A stretch of 64,000 bases of DNA from Rotaria macrura (GCA_900239685.1 OENT01000379.1:61082-125081); one strand, 5' to 3'; positions 49,326 through 63,717 are shown, counted from the first letter of the stretch. The notes: a model not told the origin generated them from the letters alone. Translations and numbers: made by a program.

Positions 49326-51997
49326 TTTTAAACCTACAGCCCATTGAAATTTCAAAATGACTAAAATACGTACAAAGATGATTGATGCTAGAAAAATAAA
49401 TAAATATCTGTGTCGCGTAATGCAAGTGTCCAATTTAAATCAATACAATTTCTTGCTCTAGACAAATGATTTGGTATGTCATGTTTGCTACTATTAAGCA
49501 CTCCAATAAATCTACAGTTACTAAAAAGAAGTGGATGCTATGCGTAAAATCACGAAACGAGCAGATATAAGAGTATTAAACGAATCTATTCATACTAATA
49601 AACATATATCACATCGCGTATCTCATGGCAAGTGAAGAGGTAAAAGAAAATGTTACTCTATATTACATTAATTCAGTTTTCATAGTTGTTTTTGATCAAT
49701 AGAAGAATAATGAAAAATGGAGATGAAGAAATAACGAATGTAAGACAGTGGTTTCTCAATTAATCGAAGTCGTAATGTCTGATTCTCGAAATGAAGTACA
49801 GGCATAACATACGTCGTCGATAAGTATTAAATAGAAGCTTGTAATCGTCGTTATTGAGTTAAACTCTGTCTATGAATTGTATGAAGTCATTTGTTGTCCT
49901 CTTCCTCATACCCTAGTTCAAGATAGGATTTCTTTCTTGTAGAATTTTAGAATGCTACAAGATATGTAGATATAACAAAAGGTAATACAAATTCTTAGCA
50001 CCCTGTAAAAAAAACAAATTATCAATGGTAGATCACTCCTCTTTAATACCAAATAATAGTAGTAAAACTAAAATGAATTATGGGGAGTAACTGTGTACAA
50101 TATAGCGAGCGAGTGAGTGGAAATAGAGTGATAAGTCACTGTAAATGTTGCTTTAGATTTACGTTCTTGATCTAGGACAGACAAAGTTTTGAATTTGGTT
50201 TCATCCTAGAAGGTAAACTTTATTTCAACCGATTATATCTTAGTTCAGTAAAAGAAAAGGTGTTCGATCTTGGAAAAGTAATCAAGCTAAGGAAACCATT
50301 AAAATGTTAATATTCATTAGCAAAAACTCGTTATCCCATGAATTATTTCGATTAACATTATCGATTGTTTTCAGCGATATTCACAATAAAGCCTATGAAA
50401 CTTAGAAACCTTGATCAGCGATAGAATTATCAAAATAGAATTCTTTTAGCAGGAAGTGCGAAACGTCTATGGGAAGATGTTGCCAACTTGAAAACATATA
50501 CAATCTGACCAATACTCATGTAAAATAAATGCTACTGACGAATCTTTTGTAATCACTTCGATAGAAGCTCATTTGTTTGTCGATTCATCTATTTTCTAGT
50601 CGATCTAAGCCTGATGTGTCAGTGACAGTCAAACTGCATTCCATATGAAACACATTCTCGTAATAGGTCAACATGAAATGCATCTACCAGTTATTCGATT
50701 GCAATCGATACAAAGTTTAACAAGAATTTCATGACATGTCGTTAACTTAAACTTGTTTCATACATTAATATATTCTATGAATCATAATTATGTTTGCTGT
50801 ATTGATTGTAAAATAATAATTCCTCATCTTAATCATTTCACTAATAACAGACTCAGTCACAGAAGTTTCTAATACGGCGGCACTAACAAATGAAAAGTAC
50901 TATTCATATTTATTTGAATGAAAATTGACGTCAAAATTATGTAACTGCATGTGATCAAATATAAATTTGTAGGGTATACGTAAACGTTGGAGTGCAAAGT
51001 TGTATTGCTTATTAACCAGCAATTAAATAGAATTCCAATTTTCGATATTATGAATTAGGAATTGATTTCATTGGAATTGACGGAATCATTACTCGTTTAG
51101 AGTTCAATAACTAATGAACATAAGAAAATTTTCTTAATAAAAGCAATCAAAGGTACATGATGATTGTGGTTGATGTTAATGTTTTGATTTTTGATTTGTG
51201 CAAGTTGTGTTAGCAGATAGGTAGATTGGCGCATTCACCTAAGCAGTATTTAATTTTTTTTAATGATAACGATGATCAGAAATTTTATCGACAGAAGAAA
51301 TTCTATTTCTTCAGAACTTTTCTATGTCACCGACTATAATCACCATCGTAAAATTCTAGCTGTTAGGAATAAATAATACAACGGTGAGGATACACACTGG
51401 AGTAATATTGCAGTAATAGTATTGGGTACTAATGAAAAATCAAACTTGTTCAATCGTTATTCTCTTTGCTGAGAATCATGCAAATGAGTTCAGTCTATGA
51501 ATTCTTCAAAACTTGGCTGTTAGATAAGATTCCTTCGCTTTTTTCTAGTGATGATATTTAAACATGTACGCTAGGAAAAAATGATTAATCATCAACCTCT
51601 TCGTGAAAATCAAGCACACATTGTGCATATACTTTTATTTTTTTCTTCTTTCCAATAATGTATGCAAGCAGAAAATATAAGAACACAACGTTTAAAAAAA
51701 AGAGCAAGGACAGAGCGTGAATCTCGTGTAATGATCTGTAATATGCAACACTTAGAAAACAAGAAACAAAAAAAGAAAAAAGAACAGTTTCTATTCATAA
51801 GAATGCACATATGAATTGAAAAAGCATTTGTAAGACGACTTAGAAAAGAAAATCAATTTTAATCATTGGTTATTAGAATATTGCAAACAAAAAGACAAAT
51901 TACAAACGAATACACACAGATTATTGCCAAGCATAGAAAAATAAATACAATTCATCAGAGCAAAATAAAATAAAATGCATTAATCAATTTTCATTAT
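49326..51997. other. Gene-poor interval, right part
   Basis: No exon, RNA gene or repeat is recognised. It includes the presumed FHIP 3' UTR at its right end. The first minus-strand AATAAA after the FHIP stop (TTTATT on the + strand) is at 51634-51639, 359 nt away, so the true poly(A) site is uncertain. Confidence 0.4.
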
Positions 51998-54900
51998 TTA
52001 AAGTATTAATGATATTGGTAAAATATCTTCGAATATTTGATCATCATCAAATTGTTGTACACTATGTTCTAATGTTATTGCAGCAAGTTCTTTAACAAAT
52101 TCATTAAATATAACTGCACAGTAGGCTATATTGCGAATTTTCGGATCATCCCATTCATTTGCTGAATTTGTTGTATTATGATCACGGATATTAATAAATC
52201 TTGAAATAAAATAAATAAAAATGTGTTTCTTCTTATTATTTTAACTATTTTTCTTTGTATTTAAAAAAATTTACTTCATTGATGTTTTGTCGATAAATGA
52301 AATATGGGCTTGATTATGATCATTCGAATTTTTAACTGTTTGATCAGATGTTCGAACACGACCACGAAAGAAATCCAATATACGGCTTCGCTTTGATGTA
52401 TGCTCTAAGTTAATAAAAGAAAAAGAAAAACACTTTCATTAAAGTTCATACTAAACAAACGAACTGTAAACTTTAACATGCGGGTATAGGGACAACACTC
52501 GAGGTGCACGTATGAGAGAAAAGAAACAGAACAATCTCATGCAAAAACAACCTTTCATAGGTGATTTTCGACTTTGGAAAAAAACTCTTCCTTCATCTGT
52601 ACAAAAATGAAGAGTAAAATAAAGTAAAGAGTGATAATTGATCTACCTAAGTTGATGTATCTTTTTTTTTACCTTTATCTGGTTCAATTGATTTTGATGG
52701 GGTGCTTGATGGAGAACGTGTTTGTTTTTGCATTGCATCTACTTCCTGATGAAGAAAAAACTTTCTTAGAAAAAACATGTATAATCAATTTAAATGATAT
52801 ACTTTTGCAATATTTTCTCGTTCGTATAATGTTTCATGTGCTAATTCAATTAGATAATTAAAATCATTGAATGTTTGAGATATTGTTTCAAGTTTTGATT
52901 TAAGATTTGAAAGAATCTAAAATCATAGAATAAATTAAAAATGATCATCAGAAACATAAAAACTAATAGCGTACCTGGAAAAGGGATTTAACATTTGTTT
53001 CAAGTACGAGACTATGATTGAGTAGCAATGAACGTAATAATGGTTGAGAATAATGCGCTAATCGAGCTATTATACCCGTTAATAATAGATTAACATGAAA
53101 CGAATTTTGTAACATATTTTCTAATTTCGTAAATATAGTTCGTAAGAATGGTCCTAAAAATTTATGAAAGTAAATAGACGGAAATAGAAAAGATCTACTG
53201 CTAATCTTCTAATGATGTTAAGGAGTAAGTCAGCGGCTATTATTATTTTTTCAATAATTGAAAGTTAGTATCTCGTATTTGCCGCGCTAACCCTTAAAAG
53301 CAGAATGTCCCCTCCAAGCAACATTAGCATAATTACAATAACGTTTAATAGAAAAGGTTATAAGAAGAAACCAAAGATATTTTGAATTGGCATGACCCTA
53401 AAGATCATACAGCAGGGATAAAAAACTATTTTTTCGACTGAATTCTATAAGAAAGCGAAAATCTTTCAAGACGAGTGCATTCTAAAGTCACTTTTCTTTC
53501 CTCAAGTGTTTTTCATTAAAAACAAGAGCATCAAACTTCCCTTTATTAAAAAGCTACGCTTATATATAGTCGCAAGGCATTCGATGAAATCATTCCATGA
53601 ATTCGATCCTATTCTACCACTGCAGGATACCATGCAAAAGAAACTCTTTCTGTAATAGAAAAACCCTTGCAAGAAAAATATCAAAATAAAAGAATATTGA
53701 CTTGAAAGTTAGCTTGGAAACAACTGATGTACCTTCTGCATTGCTCTGAAATTTTCAGCGACAATGGTTCTGTACTTGGGGAGATAGAGCATGTTAGAGA
53801 AAACTCGAATTTCAAAAATTTTTTTGCTTCATTTTGCTAATTTTTTTCTGGATTGATTATTTCAGGAACAAAGTATTTCTTTTCAATAAAAATTCCAAGG
53901 CACGTTAAAGGCAAGGGAAGCAATTCATGGGCAAAATTTAAGTTTAAAATTCTTTTCCTGCAGATTTTCGTGCGATACTTTACTTCCGGTAATAAACACC
54001 ATGTAGTTTGGAAAGAAGAGCAATGAAATTCATTTTGAAGAAATAATGATTATACTAAGGATCCATCAAGGGTCTATTTTCATGATTGTCTTCTTTGTGT
54101 TACATGGAGAATAACCTACAACTTTTAAGAGTTAAGACGGACGAGAGTTAGATTTTCTCAAAATCTAAATCAATCATACGATTTCTGATGAGATTGTTGT
54201 ATAATGAAATTCTAGATGCGTAGCATGTATTTTTCAATACTAATGAATAAACGTATGACTTGAGAATGGGATAGAGAAACTATAGTTTTGAAGACATGAG
54301 TTTTGCTACAAGCCGATTCATACAGAAATTCTCATCCTTCATATCTTTTGTTAGTTTAAAAATAAACAATGTTTGCATCGATGAATAATAGACATACCAA
54401 CATCAGCCATTTTTCCAACAGATGTTGTTGTTTGTTGTTGATTTGTTGATGTAATTAAAGCTGATTGTATTTGATTTGAGAAATCATTGCCAGTCAATAG
54501 AGATATATCCATTGATGTTGATTGTTGTAAAAATGATATAACTGAATAGTTTGATTGGGTATTTGTTAATAATTGTTGATGATACGGATTATCTAGATTA
54601 TTATTTAATAAATTTTGATCAAGATCATATGTGTTATCAATTTTAATTATAGTTTTATAATGTTCAATTTCATCAGCAAGATAAAGAATATCATTTGATA
54701 ATTCTTCACCTGTTTTTAATGAAAGTTTTAATAAATTATTATCGACTAGACGATCAAGTAAGCTTAAATATTCGTTGAAAGCTAATTTTTTTGTAAACAA
54801 TTCATGTAATAAATTATAATCTAATGAGATTGTATTTATCGTTGATAAATCATTTGAATTTTGATTTTCTTCTTTATTCGATACATTTTCAATCTCATTG

Positions 54901-57900
54901 ATTAAGTCATTTAATAATATTATAACATCGTTCTCAATGTTTTCTTGTATTTGAATGGGAGTCACTTGCTCATTCATTCCACGAAATTGATTTAAACATG
55001 AATTCAATGTTTCAACACATGTTTTTATTTCGTCACGAATATTTGTATTGACTACTGATAGTTTGTTGGATGAATGTATCGACCATGAATCTTCGCTGCT
55101 ACCAGATAATTCAATGAATGAAAAACCATAAAATGATGATGGTTGGTAAGGATCAATATCATCATCATCATCATCACCATTGTCTAGATTTGTATAAGTT
55201 GAATAAATATTTAATGAACGTTTAGCAAGAAGTTCATCTGGTATTGGATCACCATTAGCCAACCAAGATGGTAATTGAAAATCGTCTGTTGCTGATTTTG
55301 TCACTGTAGGTAAAATGTCTGTTTGTGAATTGGTGTCGAGACCATCTTCGTGTATCCCAGAATCATTCGATGCAGTTACATTTTTAGTGGATTGTTTTTG
55401 ATTTGAACAATTAGTTGGATTTAAATCAGCTTTTTTTGAATTATTATTATCGATATGGATTGATGAAAGACTACTTGACAAAGATACAAGATCAGAATCT
55501 CCAATTATTGTATCTGGTGATGGTGTTTCACCATCGTACGGTACTGTCCAACAACGGCAAGCAACACGACAACGAACAATACTAAAATGTGCATCCTAAC
55601 AGAGCAGAACAAGTAACACAAGATCAATGAATAAAAACGTTAAATATATTTGTCTACGTCATACTTCAAGATAAGCACCAAATGTATATTCATATCGATC
55701 GATACTGTTAGAAGATTGGCATTTTAGTTGATATTCTATACGAACTGGTTTTGATTGTGAATTTGGATTGCTGTAAAAGATAATTATAGTAGACAATTTA
55801 TATTTTTCTTGTCGCAGACAACAATCGATGAGAAACTTATCGAATCAAACTGAAGCTTTTAAGGTCTTCATGGGTGGAGAAGTTTGAAAGTTTCCTATTG
55901 ATGCTGTATATGTGTGTACAGCAAGTAAACCCGAATGTCAGGTGGTTTTTATAAACCATAGTAGAAAGTATCGTTTGCATTACGCTACTTTTTATTGTAT
56001 GTCAAGGGGCTGTACACTCAGTCTCTGATCCTACAGTTTACAATTTAAACACAATAACTAATTGTAAACAGATTCTCTTACGATGACTCGATGAAGGTCA
56101 TTCGTATTATTATCATAGAGATCGAGGTACACAAAGATCGTCTTTCATATTTTAGAAACTATCGAATAGAATCAGATAAAATAGTGGTTTCTTATTGACT
56201 AAAATCTGAGGAAAATCATTCGTCAAAATCCTTGCAGAGGAAATGTTCTATACGATACATAATACGATGTATGTTCGTCTGTCGATTAACCATCTAGGAT
56301 TGATTTTCCTTAGAAACACTGTTGTATAGTCAAGATAACAAGAAGTTTAACGCAAGAACTAATCTGTTTCGTAAGATTCCCTCTCTGCTTCTCCAAATTT
56401 GTTGATAGTTTTATTGGGTACAACTAGATAGTTCTGATAAAATTTCAATAGATTGTGGTTAGTACTTATTCGTTGCAGTCAGTCAAAATACGTTACGTCA
56501 TTTACAAACATATTTATGTTTTATACCAGTACTGCGAAGTTAGTGTTAATTTTCGACTAAAAGAAATTTTTGTACTCGATCATACCGGCTTTCTCTTACA
56601 AGGACATGTTTTAATTTTATTGGTCAATTATGTTAACGGTTATATCTCAAGAGAAATGATGATCTACTTAAATTATATACGCTGAAATAATAATTAATAG
56701 AAGTTTTTCATATCTTCCGAAAGAAATTCAATTCAATTTATCAACGGAGTCGCTAAAAATTCTGGAAACGTAGTCAAATTATCTTTCTTATCACAAGTCA
56801 CGAGTATCTTAAACTATTTACATTACCTATCTTTATTAGTATTTTTATTCGAAAATGAAGGTCTCAATGATAGAAATCTTTCGGCATTTTTTCCATAAAT
56901 TTCAACATCAGTGATATGCCGTCGTTGACTACACATAACATGCCGACATGGAATCAAATACCTAAAAATTAACATGAAAATTATACGAAAACAATTCATA
57001 TTATTTAGTTGCTGTTTCATTTTCATACATAAATATAAGACGATACATAATATCTTCACAATTTAGATTTATCAATGTATAAAACAAACCCAGTGAAACT
57101 AATCCAAGCTAATAAGAAGAAAAAAAAACAAATGAAAATTTAAAGTAAAATATGATTCTATTATCATACTTTTGTATTATAATTGATTCTCTGTATTAAT
57201 GTATCCAATAAACTTATTTCATCAATTCTTGCACACAGTATAAATTTTAGAAATACTTTCAATAAATCTGGCTCATGAATCGTGCGTAAAAATAAATCCA
57301 AATACGCTGTTGCAGCAATCACTTCATCCATAGTATTCTGTAGAGAAAAGAAACAAGACACTACATATATATAAAGATATACATATAAATATTCGTATAT
57401 ATCTGTAATTTAACTTAATTAAGAAAAAAATAATATAAATCATGCTTTATACTAAAATAAATAGATCATGCAATAGCAAAATGTGCAAAAAATAAAAACA
57501 AATAAATGAATAAAATGTAAAGCAATAGCTAGTAAAAAAATCATTTTTTTTTCTAAATTTCTCATTGTTTACCGAAAAGTGTTGTAAATCAGAAAATTTC
57601 AATGGTATTTCGTGTAGATCCTATGAAAGAAGAAATTGACTCACACACACGCACACATTTATGTGTTAAGTTTATTGACGTGAAATTATTTAAGCAATTC
57701 TACATGCTGTCAATAGTTTAAGGTTTTGTTTTCTTTAACATACTTGATGTATACTTGGACCAAGAACTGGTACAAGAAATCCATGATAAATATATTGCAA
57801 TAGATGATGACCGATGGTCGGGTGAGCGATCTAAATCAAATAGTAGAGAAATCAGTTTCAATTTTGAGTATATTTCTGTGTTCATTCAAAATAATCTACC

Positions 57901-60139
57901 TGAATAACATCATTCGAAAATTGAAGAGAATTCATAAATTGCACTAATTCTGGACTTTCTGAGCATTCTTTTTTCGTTAATATAAAGCATTCATCATTGT
58001 GCGTTGATAAGCGATGTGGCAAATCAGAATAAAGAGCACTTAAACCAGTTGCCAAAATCTAATAATAAAGAACAGCATTAGTACTACTTTTCCGAGTACG
58101 ACTAAACAAATCCAACTTAGGATTTAGATCTATTCTATTGTAAGTTGTTTTTCTTGAAAGTAACGGAATGACTTTTACGGAAATTAAGCATTATACAGTT
58201 CATAATATCCAATGGTATACTTTACATTGAATAATTTTTCATGGCATACAAAATTTCATTTACTGTTGTCATACATCGTAGGGAAATCAAATAATAACTT
58301 GCTGTGAGTCTCAAAAGCACTAACACTTATGCAGATGACAGAGTCAATCTAGATGGATTTTCGATTAGAGTTAGAATGAATTTTCAAATTGATATTTTAA
58401 AAGTAGAACATAGTTGACTAACAACGTGTTGCTTTTCAGTGCGACACAGATATGATGTACAATCAGTCATCGAAAACTCGAATTTCACTATTTAGAATTA
58501 AATACATCGTGTATAATTGCCATCTACTGATCAATGTTGATAATCGTAGGCGAACAATTGCATTTCGATATTTTTTTCGGATTAACCGACAGGAATGTAA
58601 AGAAAATGATCTTCTTATGATGAATAACAACACAAATATCCTGCTTCATGTCTTAATCCTAGAGAATTTTGGCGTTTATACGGAAGTTCGACACTCGTAT
58701 TGGAATGATTATAATGAAGAGAAAAAAAAATTAAAAATTTCATTAAAATAATGAGTTATAATCGAATGAACCGAAAAGTTCTGTGGATTTGACAATCAAC
58801 TTTAATTTCCTGTTGAAGTTTTATGCGAAATTTTCACTGTGCGATAAGCAATCTAGCGGATATGACTAAAACTTTCAAGTACTAAAGTTCCGTAGTAAGG
58901 TAGATCATCTTGCAAAGATTCTAGTCATCCAACAGTTTAAGTTGTTTATTTTTACCGGACAAAAATTGGTATGTTCGACGATGTGCTTTGCTATGTGTTC
59001 ATTTCGATTAGATAATTGCATAATAAGTAATAACGCATCACGAGCTTGTTGACCTAGTCATAATCAAACAAAAAAGATTATTTTAAAAGCAAATCAAAAA
59101 GTTATTTGTACAAATTGAAAGAATGCAAACAAAATTCAACCACACGACATCACTCATCCAAGGTAGAGAAATTAAACCGAACATGCTATACTCCTTGCTT
59201 TTTAAAACAATCGTCATTTTATAGTCTTTAAATAGCCCACCTGCTGTTATACCATAAAGTGATGGTATATCTAAATTTAGATAGGCCATTTTATTTAGAT
59301 TAGCAACTCTTATTTTTGGTATATATATTTATGTATGTATATCTGTGTTTCAGATTGCTATTGATTCTTCGAAAAATAAGGGAACGAACTTGGATTAATT
59401 TCCTTACCGGCAAGTCCACTCCGATGAACGAAAGGAATCAAAAGTGAGAATATAACAAATCGAGATGGCCCATGTTCAGCACTGATATCGAAGCAGAATT
59501 CGAGTAGTTCGGGACTTTTAGTTATACTGACACATACCTATGACAAGGAAAATGTTATTCAAATCAAATTTATTCGAAATATTCGTCTCATATCTACACA
59601 TACTTGGTTAAGGACAACAATCATATGCTTTTCAATAAGATCTAATGATAATGAAGATTCACATGATCGAAGAAGATTGAGCAACGGTTTAAACTAAAAG
59701 AAACTCTATGAGCTATGGTAAAAGTGAAGAAAATTTTCATTCTACAATTTGTTTATGAAAGAGAAGTTCATGTTGTGTACGACTAAGGAGAAATTCAAAG
59801 CAACGCAGTTGATGATATTTTAATTCGGATGCATATTCGGGACAACTTAATGACCAGACAAAGAATGTATCAAGAATAGCTTCGTTAACAAAATATAAAA
59901 GAATAGGACCGGGTCGATCCTGACTAGCCACTTCATCGGTAAGTAATGTGACTGCATGTTGAAAATGAGACAAAACACAGCTGATATCATCTTGATCGAT
60001 TAATGCTTTTTGAAATATTTGCAAGATTTGTTTCCAATGTTGTCGAAGAACCTATATGGAAGAAAATTAAAAAAAAGGAATTAATAGTTCAGGCATTGAT
60101 ATGCCAATAAAGATTTTCCACCTCATCGACAACTCTCAT
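51998..60139 (-). CDS. FHIP (FTS- and Hook-interacting protein, FAM160 family), about 19 exons, up to 1121 aa
   Basis: Core of the FTS-Hook-FHIP complex that tethers endosomal vesicles to dynein. Minus-strand exons in phase: 60122-60139, 59746-60051, 59604-59693, 59408-59537, 58956-59053, 57900-58058, 57744-57830, 57573-57620, 57170-57337, 57029-57108, 56827-56961, 55665-55770, 54398-55595, 52975-53153, 52803-52916, 52673-52745, 52552-52596, 52275-52404, 51998-52199. FHIP landmarks: HWKQILQIF; FVIFSLLIPFVHR; QQARDALLLIMQLS; YIYHGFLVPVLGPSIHQ; MDEVIAATAYLDLFLRTI; YLIPCRHVMCSQ; CRCWTVPYDGETPSPD; GPFLRTIFTKLENMLQNSFH; YCAVIFNEFVKELAAI. It is closer to FHIP1 than FHIP2. Between PYDGE and GPFL lies a ~390-residue Ser/Asn/Asp-rich insert. 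The six-codon first exon (M-R-V-V-D-E) is the least certain part. Exons 57573-57620 (48 nt) and 52552-52596 (45 nt) could be skipped without changing frame. The introns at 53154-54397, 55771-56826 and 58059-58955 are long and hold nothing recognised. Confidence 0.92.
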
Positions 60140-60149
60140 AATTTATTAG

Positions 60150-60153
60150 ACTA
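60150..60153 (-). promoter_or_regulatory. Splice acceptor just upstream of the FHIP start
   Basis: On the minus strand the tract CTATTGCTTCATTTATAG ends 11 nt before the proposed ATG (60139). It supports the tiny first coding exon and repeats the pattern of acceptors near start codons in this window. Confidence 0.4.
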
Positions 60154-60567
60154 TAAATGAAGCAATAGAAAAGTATTTTATCATCGACAAAATTCTTTCT
60201 GCTTCTATTTAACGATCCACATATGTCTATCAAAATTTATGATGCGACAAGAAAACAGGATAATCAGCTCGTTGTATATCTCCCGATGATAAGAAGCACA
60301 AGAGCTAAAGTAATTTTCATCATTTTTTCTCTTCTTGTCTCTAATGGGCAATCGTTCTGTTTTTGTCATATATGTAGTTACATCAATTCCGATCAATTTT
60401 TTTTCATATTTTTATCAAGAACGTCAAGGACCTTCTATGAATGACTGCGAGAAAAAGCGAACACAAGAACAAACCGCTAGTTCAACGCTTATTTCTTCGT
60501 CGGCTGTTTCAGCGCTACGATGTCGTGTCCAGTGTAGAGTCATGGCGTTTGTGCCAAGACATCTAAA

Positions 60568-60590
60568 ATAATGATAATAATAATAATAAA
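60568..60590. repeat. (AAT)n-like trinucleotide repeat
   Basis: ATAATGATAATAATAATAAT-type run upstream of the FHIP gene. Confidence 0.75.
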
Positions 60591-63209
60591 CAATATTGCA
60601 TTAATCATTATATGGCATACTTCAATTTTTGGTTGAATGCAATCTAACAATTGATTGTGAACGACAAATGAGAGTTACCGAGAAAAAGAATTGTAGAAAA
60701 AGAAAGGTATGACTCAACATTTTAAACGACACCGATGTTGCATATTAGTTTGTCTATACATGCACTTTTCATCTTTGATTCTGAACCAATTAGAATAGTT
60801 TTATATAACTTGCTGAACGGCTCAATGCTAACAAAAACATCTTGAAACGTTGTAAGATTGAAAGATTTCAATTAGAGAATAAATAGAAATTCATTATCTA
60901 TCTTGTGCGCTTTATAAAAGAAAACATATAGTTACTGAGTAGATGTCGCTTGCTGATGTTCAAGTTTGACACAATCATACATTATACTATATATACATTG
61001 CATAATAGTATATGTGTTTATTTTTCTTATCTCTTTGCTTCTTAAAGATATGTTCTGGATCAAAGCTTTATCAAATCATTTTTTATACTCGAAATTCTTC
61101 ATTGCTCACTGAACTAGTTCCTGTTCGATTCTAGAGTTTTTGTTCAGATGCGTTCGCTTGATAGTTATCAAGCAGTAAACAGCAAAATGAAACTTAAATA
61201 GCATGCCACTGTTGCATTTGATTGCTTCTATGGTATTTTTTCGATCAGATAACTACGACATACGTTGGATGTCCGCATATGGAAAACACTTCTTCACTTG
61301 AACACTTTCATATGTTGGTACATGAATGCAAAGAATATTTTATAGATTTATCTATCTTATAGGAAATACTAAACCGACATAAGATACGTATATGTATACG
61401 TGTATATTGACGTGACATCGTTTAATTTTGCTTGTGGGTGTCGTTTACTTCTTTAATAAAAAGCACATGCGTAAGATGCTATATCTGATGCACAAATTAT
61501 CATTTGTTGTTGCAAGGAAATACGACACTCCTGAGAGTGTTCTTTTCATGATAACTCGTAATCTTCGTTTGTTGTAAATTTTTGAGCGACGAGAGAATCT
61601 TGACTGATGATTCCTGCAAAATAGATTTGAGTGTTCTGCACAGAAAAAACTTCTATTTTCATTTGTACTGCTTCACAAAAATATTTAGCATCACATCATT
61701 TTGAATAGAATGAGAGAGTCGGTCACTCACCGAGTTACGACTAAAATATTCAATTCAACTACGGCAGATATGACATTGGAAATGACTAAGAATCAAACAA
61801 ATGCCAATACCACGATGTTTAAATAATGCTCAGCTGTCTAAAACGACAATCATGCTAGTATACCAAAATTATGCTCTATATGAGGAAGAATAAGAAAGAT
61901 TTTGTAAAAAAATGTTAGTCATAATTTACATCTACCGTTAATATTGTTTAAATTCGGATGAGAATAGAACAATGGATAAAATTTGTCATTCATAAAGACA
62001 TCTTTGATATTTAGAAGAATTAAACCCGAAATTTACATCGAATATGTTTAAATGTATCCAATCTTCGTCATGTCTAGGAAATATAGCATTGCATCGGCAT
62101 CACCAAGTTCTTTTATTATATCTACAAGTCTTCTTAGAAATGAAAATTATAATATTCTTTTTCACATCCAATATAAAATAGAATAACTACTAGTTTAGAG
62201 ATCTATTAGACCCTACTCTATAGATTTCCTTTTTCTTTCAATTTTGTTTTGAGATAACACTCAATATACTCATCGAATGGCACTTAAGACTTATTTTAGA
62301 AAAAAATTAGACGCATGAGAACACAGTTCTCTCTCTATAGCTTAAACACATCATTATATTCTTTGTTCAAGGTGGTATCAATGTTGCACACGTAGTTGTT
62401 AAAAATCCATTGGAGTTGTCAGCATTTTAAAATACCATGTCATTCAGATTTTGTTTGACATGTGAATATTTATGTCCTTCGTGACTTTTTTCAAACAACG
62501 ATGTTCATATGTATTCATCAAGGACAAGGAACTACAGTGCGATAAGGATAGTCAACTATATAACCTTTTCAACAGCAATCATCTTTACTTGAAATAGTTA
62601 CAATGGACTGTGATGAGAAAGATAAACACTAAACTCATTCACGCATTTCTAAATTCTATTCATAACGATATATCCAAGAAAAGTAGAAACGCATCAGTAA
62701 TATATGCAGAAACGAGCTATGAACTCAACACAATTCAAAAGTAATCGATTCTTGTGATAATCACAGACCAAAAACAATTTCTATTTGACGGATGATTTTT
62801 CATTGCAAGTTATAATAAGTTGTGTTTGATAGAAAAGGGAACTGTTTCTTACTTCCATGTAATCATTGTTCAAGTTACACCTGGATCTTATCCATTGAAA
62901 ATAAAATATGATGTATTCCACATTCGAAATGGAATATCGCTCATTCATACTCTTACCCGCAATAGCAGAATCTCTTGCAATAATTATATTTATTGAACGA
63001 CAATTATTATTTGAATAATAAATACAAATTAGGTTATTTCATAATATCAAGTTTTCGGTCACACTGTAGAAGCATAAAAAAAACTTTTCCAGAATACCGT
63101 TTCGAACCAACATTGGCATAGCACTTTCTAAATCTTATCATCAAGTTTCCATGTTCATTCGGTTACAATTCAACATAAGTAATAAAATTTGGAAAATTGC
63201 TCTCGCCAG

Positions 63210-63224
63210 ATATATATATATATA
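63210..63224. repeat. (AT)n microsatellite
   Basis: Seven AT units followed by AGTGG; simple-sequence DNA. Confidence 0.75.
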
Positions 63225-63717
63225 GTGGAACTTCTGTCATTAACATTATAATTTCTAGAATTTATCTCTGTTCTCTATTATTATTATATAATAGCTAATC
63301 AAGGACTATTTTCTTAATTAGTTGTTCGAGGCCTACTTGACCTCAGTTGCACTTTTGATGAATCACAAAGGGCAATTCTCCTTGCAATGCTAACTGTTCA
63401 TATTATCAAATTTTAAATACCTTATCGCCAATGCATATTACAGGCGTTATTTTATATGTGTGATAATTGGATAGATTCATCAATTATTAAACGATTCAAG
63501 AATGAGACCAAGCCACGTGAAGCCTGTTGTTAAGCATTAAACCTATGCAGACTGCTTCACTTCCTAGGTTTTAGTCGTTTATTCTTTTTTTTTGAGCATA
63601 TAAAGAAAATGTTCAATCAGTCTACTAGCTCCACAATATATATCGATATCACAAAAAATGACGATACTGTCCAGATGCGTCAATACAAAAAAGAAAAAGA
63701 ACGATACGGGGTCAATC

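Larger units (their letters stand above)
60154..63717. other. Intergenic region upstream of FHIP
   Basis: It should contain the FHIP promoter, which I cannot pinpoint. A minus-strand ATG-TCT-TGG context near 60562 directly follows a TTTTAG acceptor and recalls the MSW start of some invertebrate FHIPs, but its frame reaches a stop within 16 codons and no phase-correct splice to the next exon was found. The rest is AT-rich; an (AT)n run lies at 63210-63224. Confidence 0.4.

Noticed and set aside
56455-56685. 76-codon + frame in the FHIP intron 55771-56826
   Set aside because: Hydrophobic AT-rich chance frame antisense to an intron.
58452-58751. 99-codon + frame in a long FHIP intron
   Set aside because: No recognisable domain, no splice context, lies antisense inside a well-supported intron.
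60515-60562. MSW-type start exon for FHIP
   Set aside because: The frame hits a stop after 15 codons; the only usable donor leaves a phase that does not join the next conserved exon without an unseen micro-exon.
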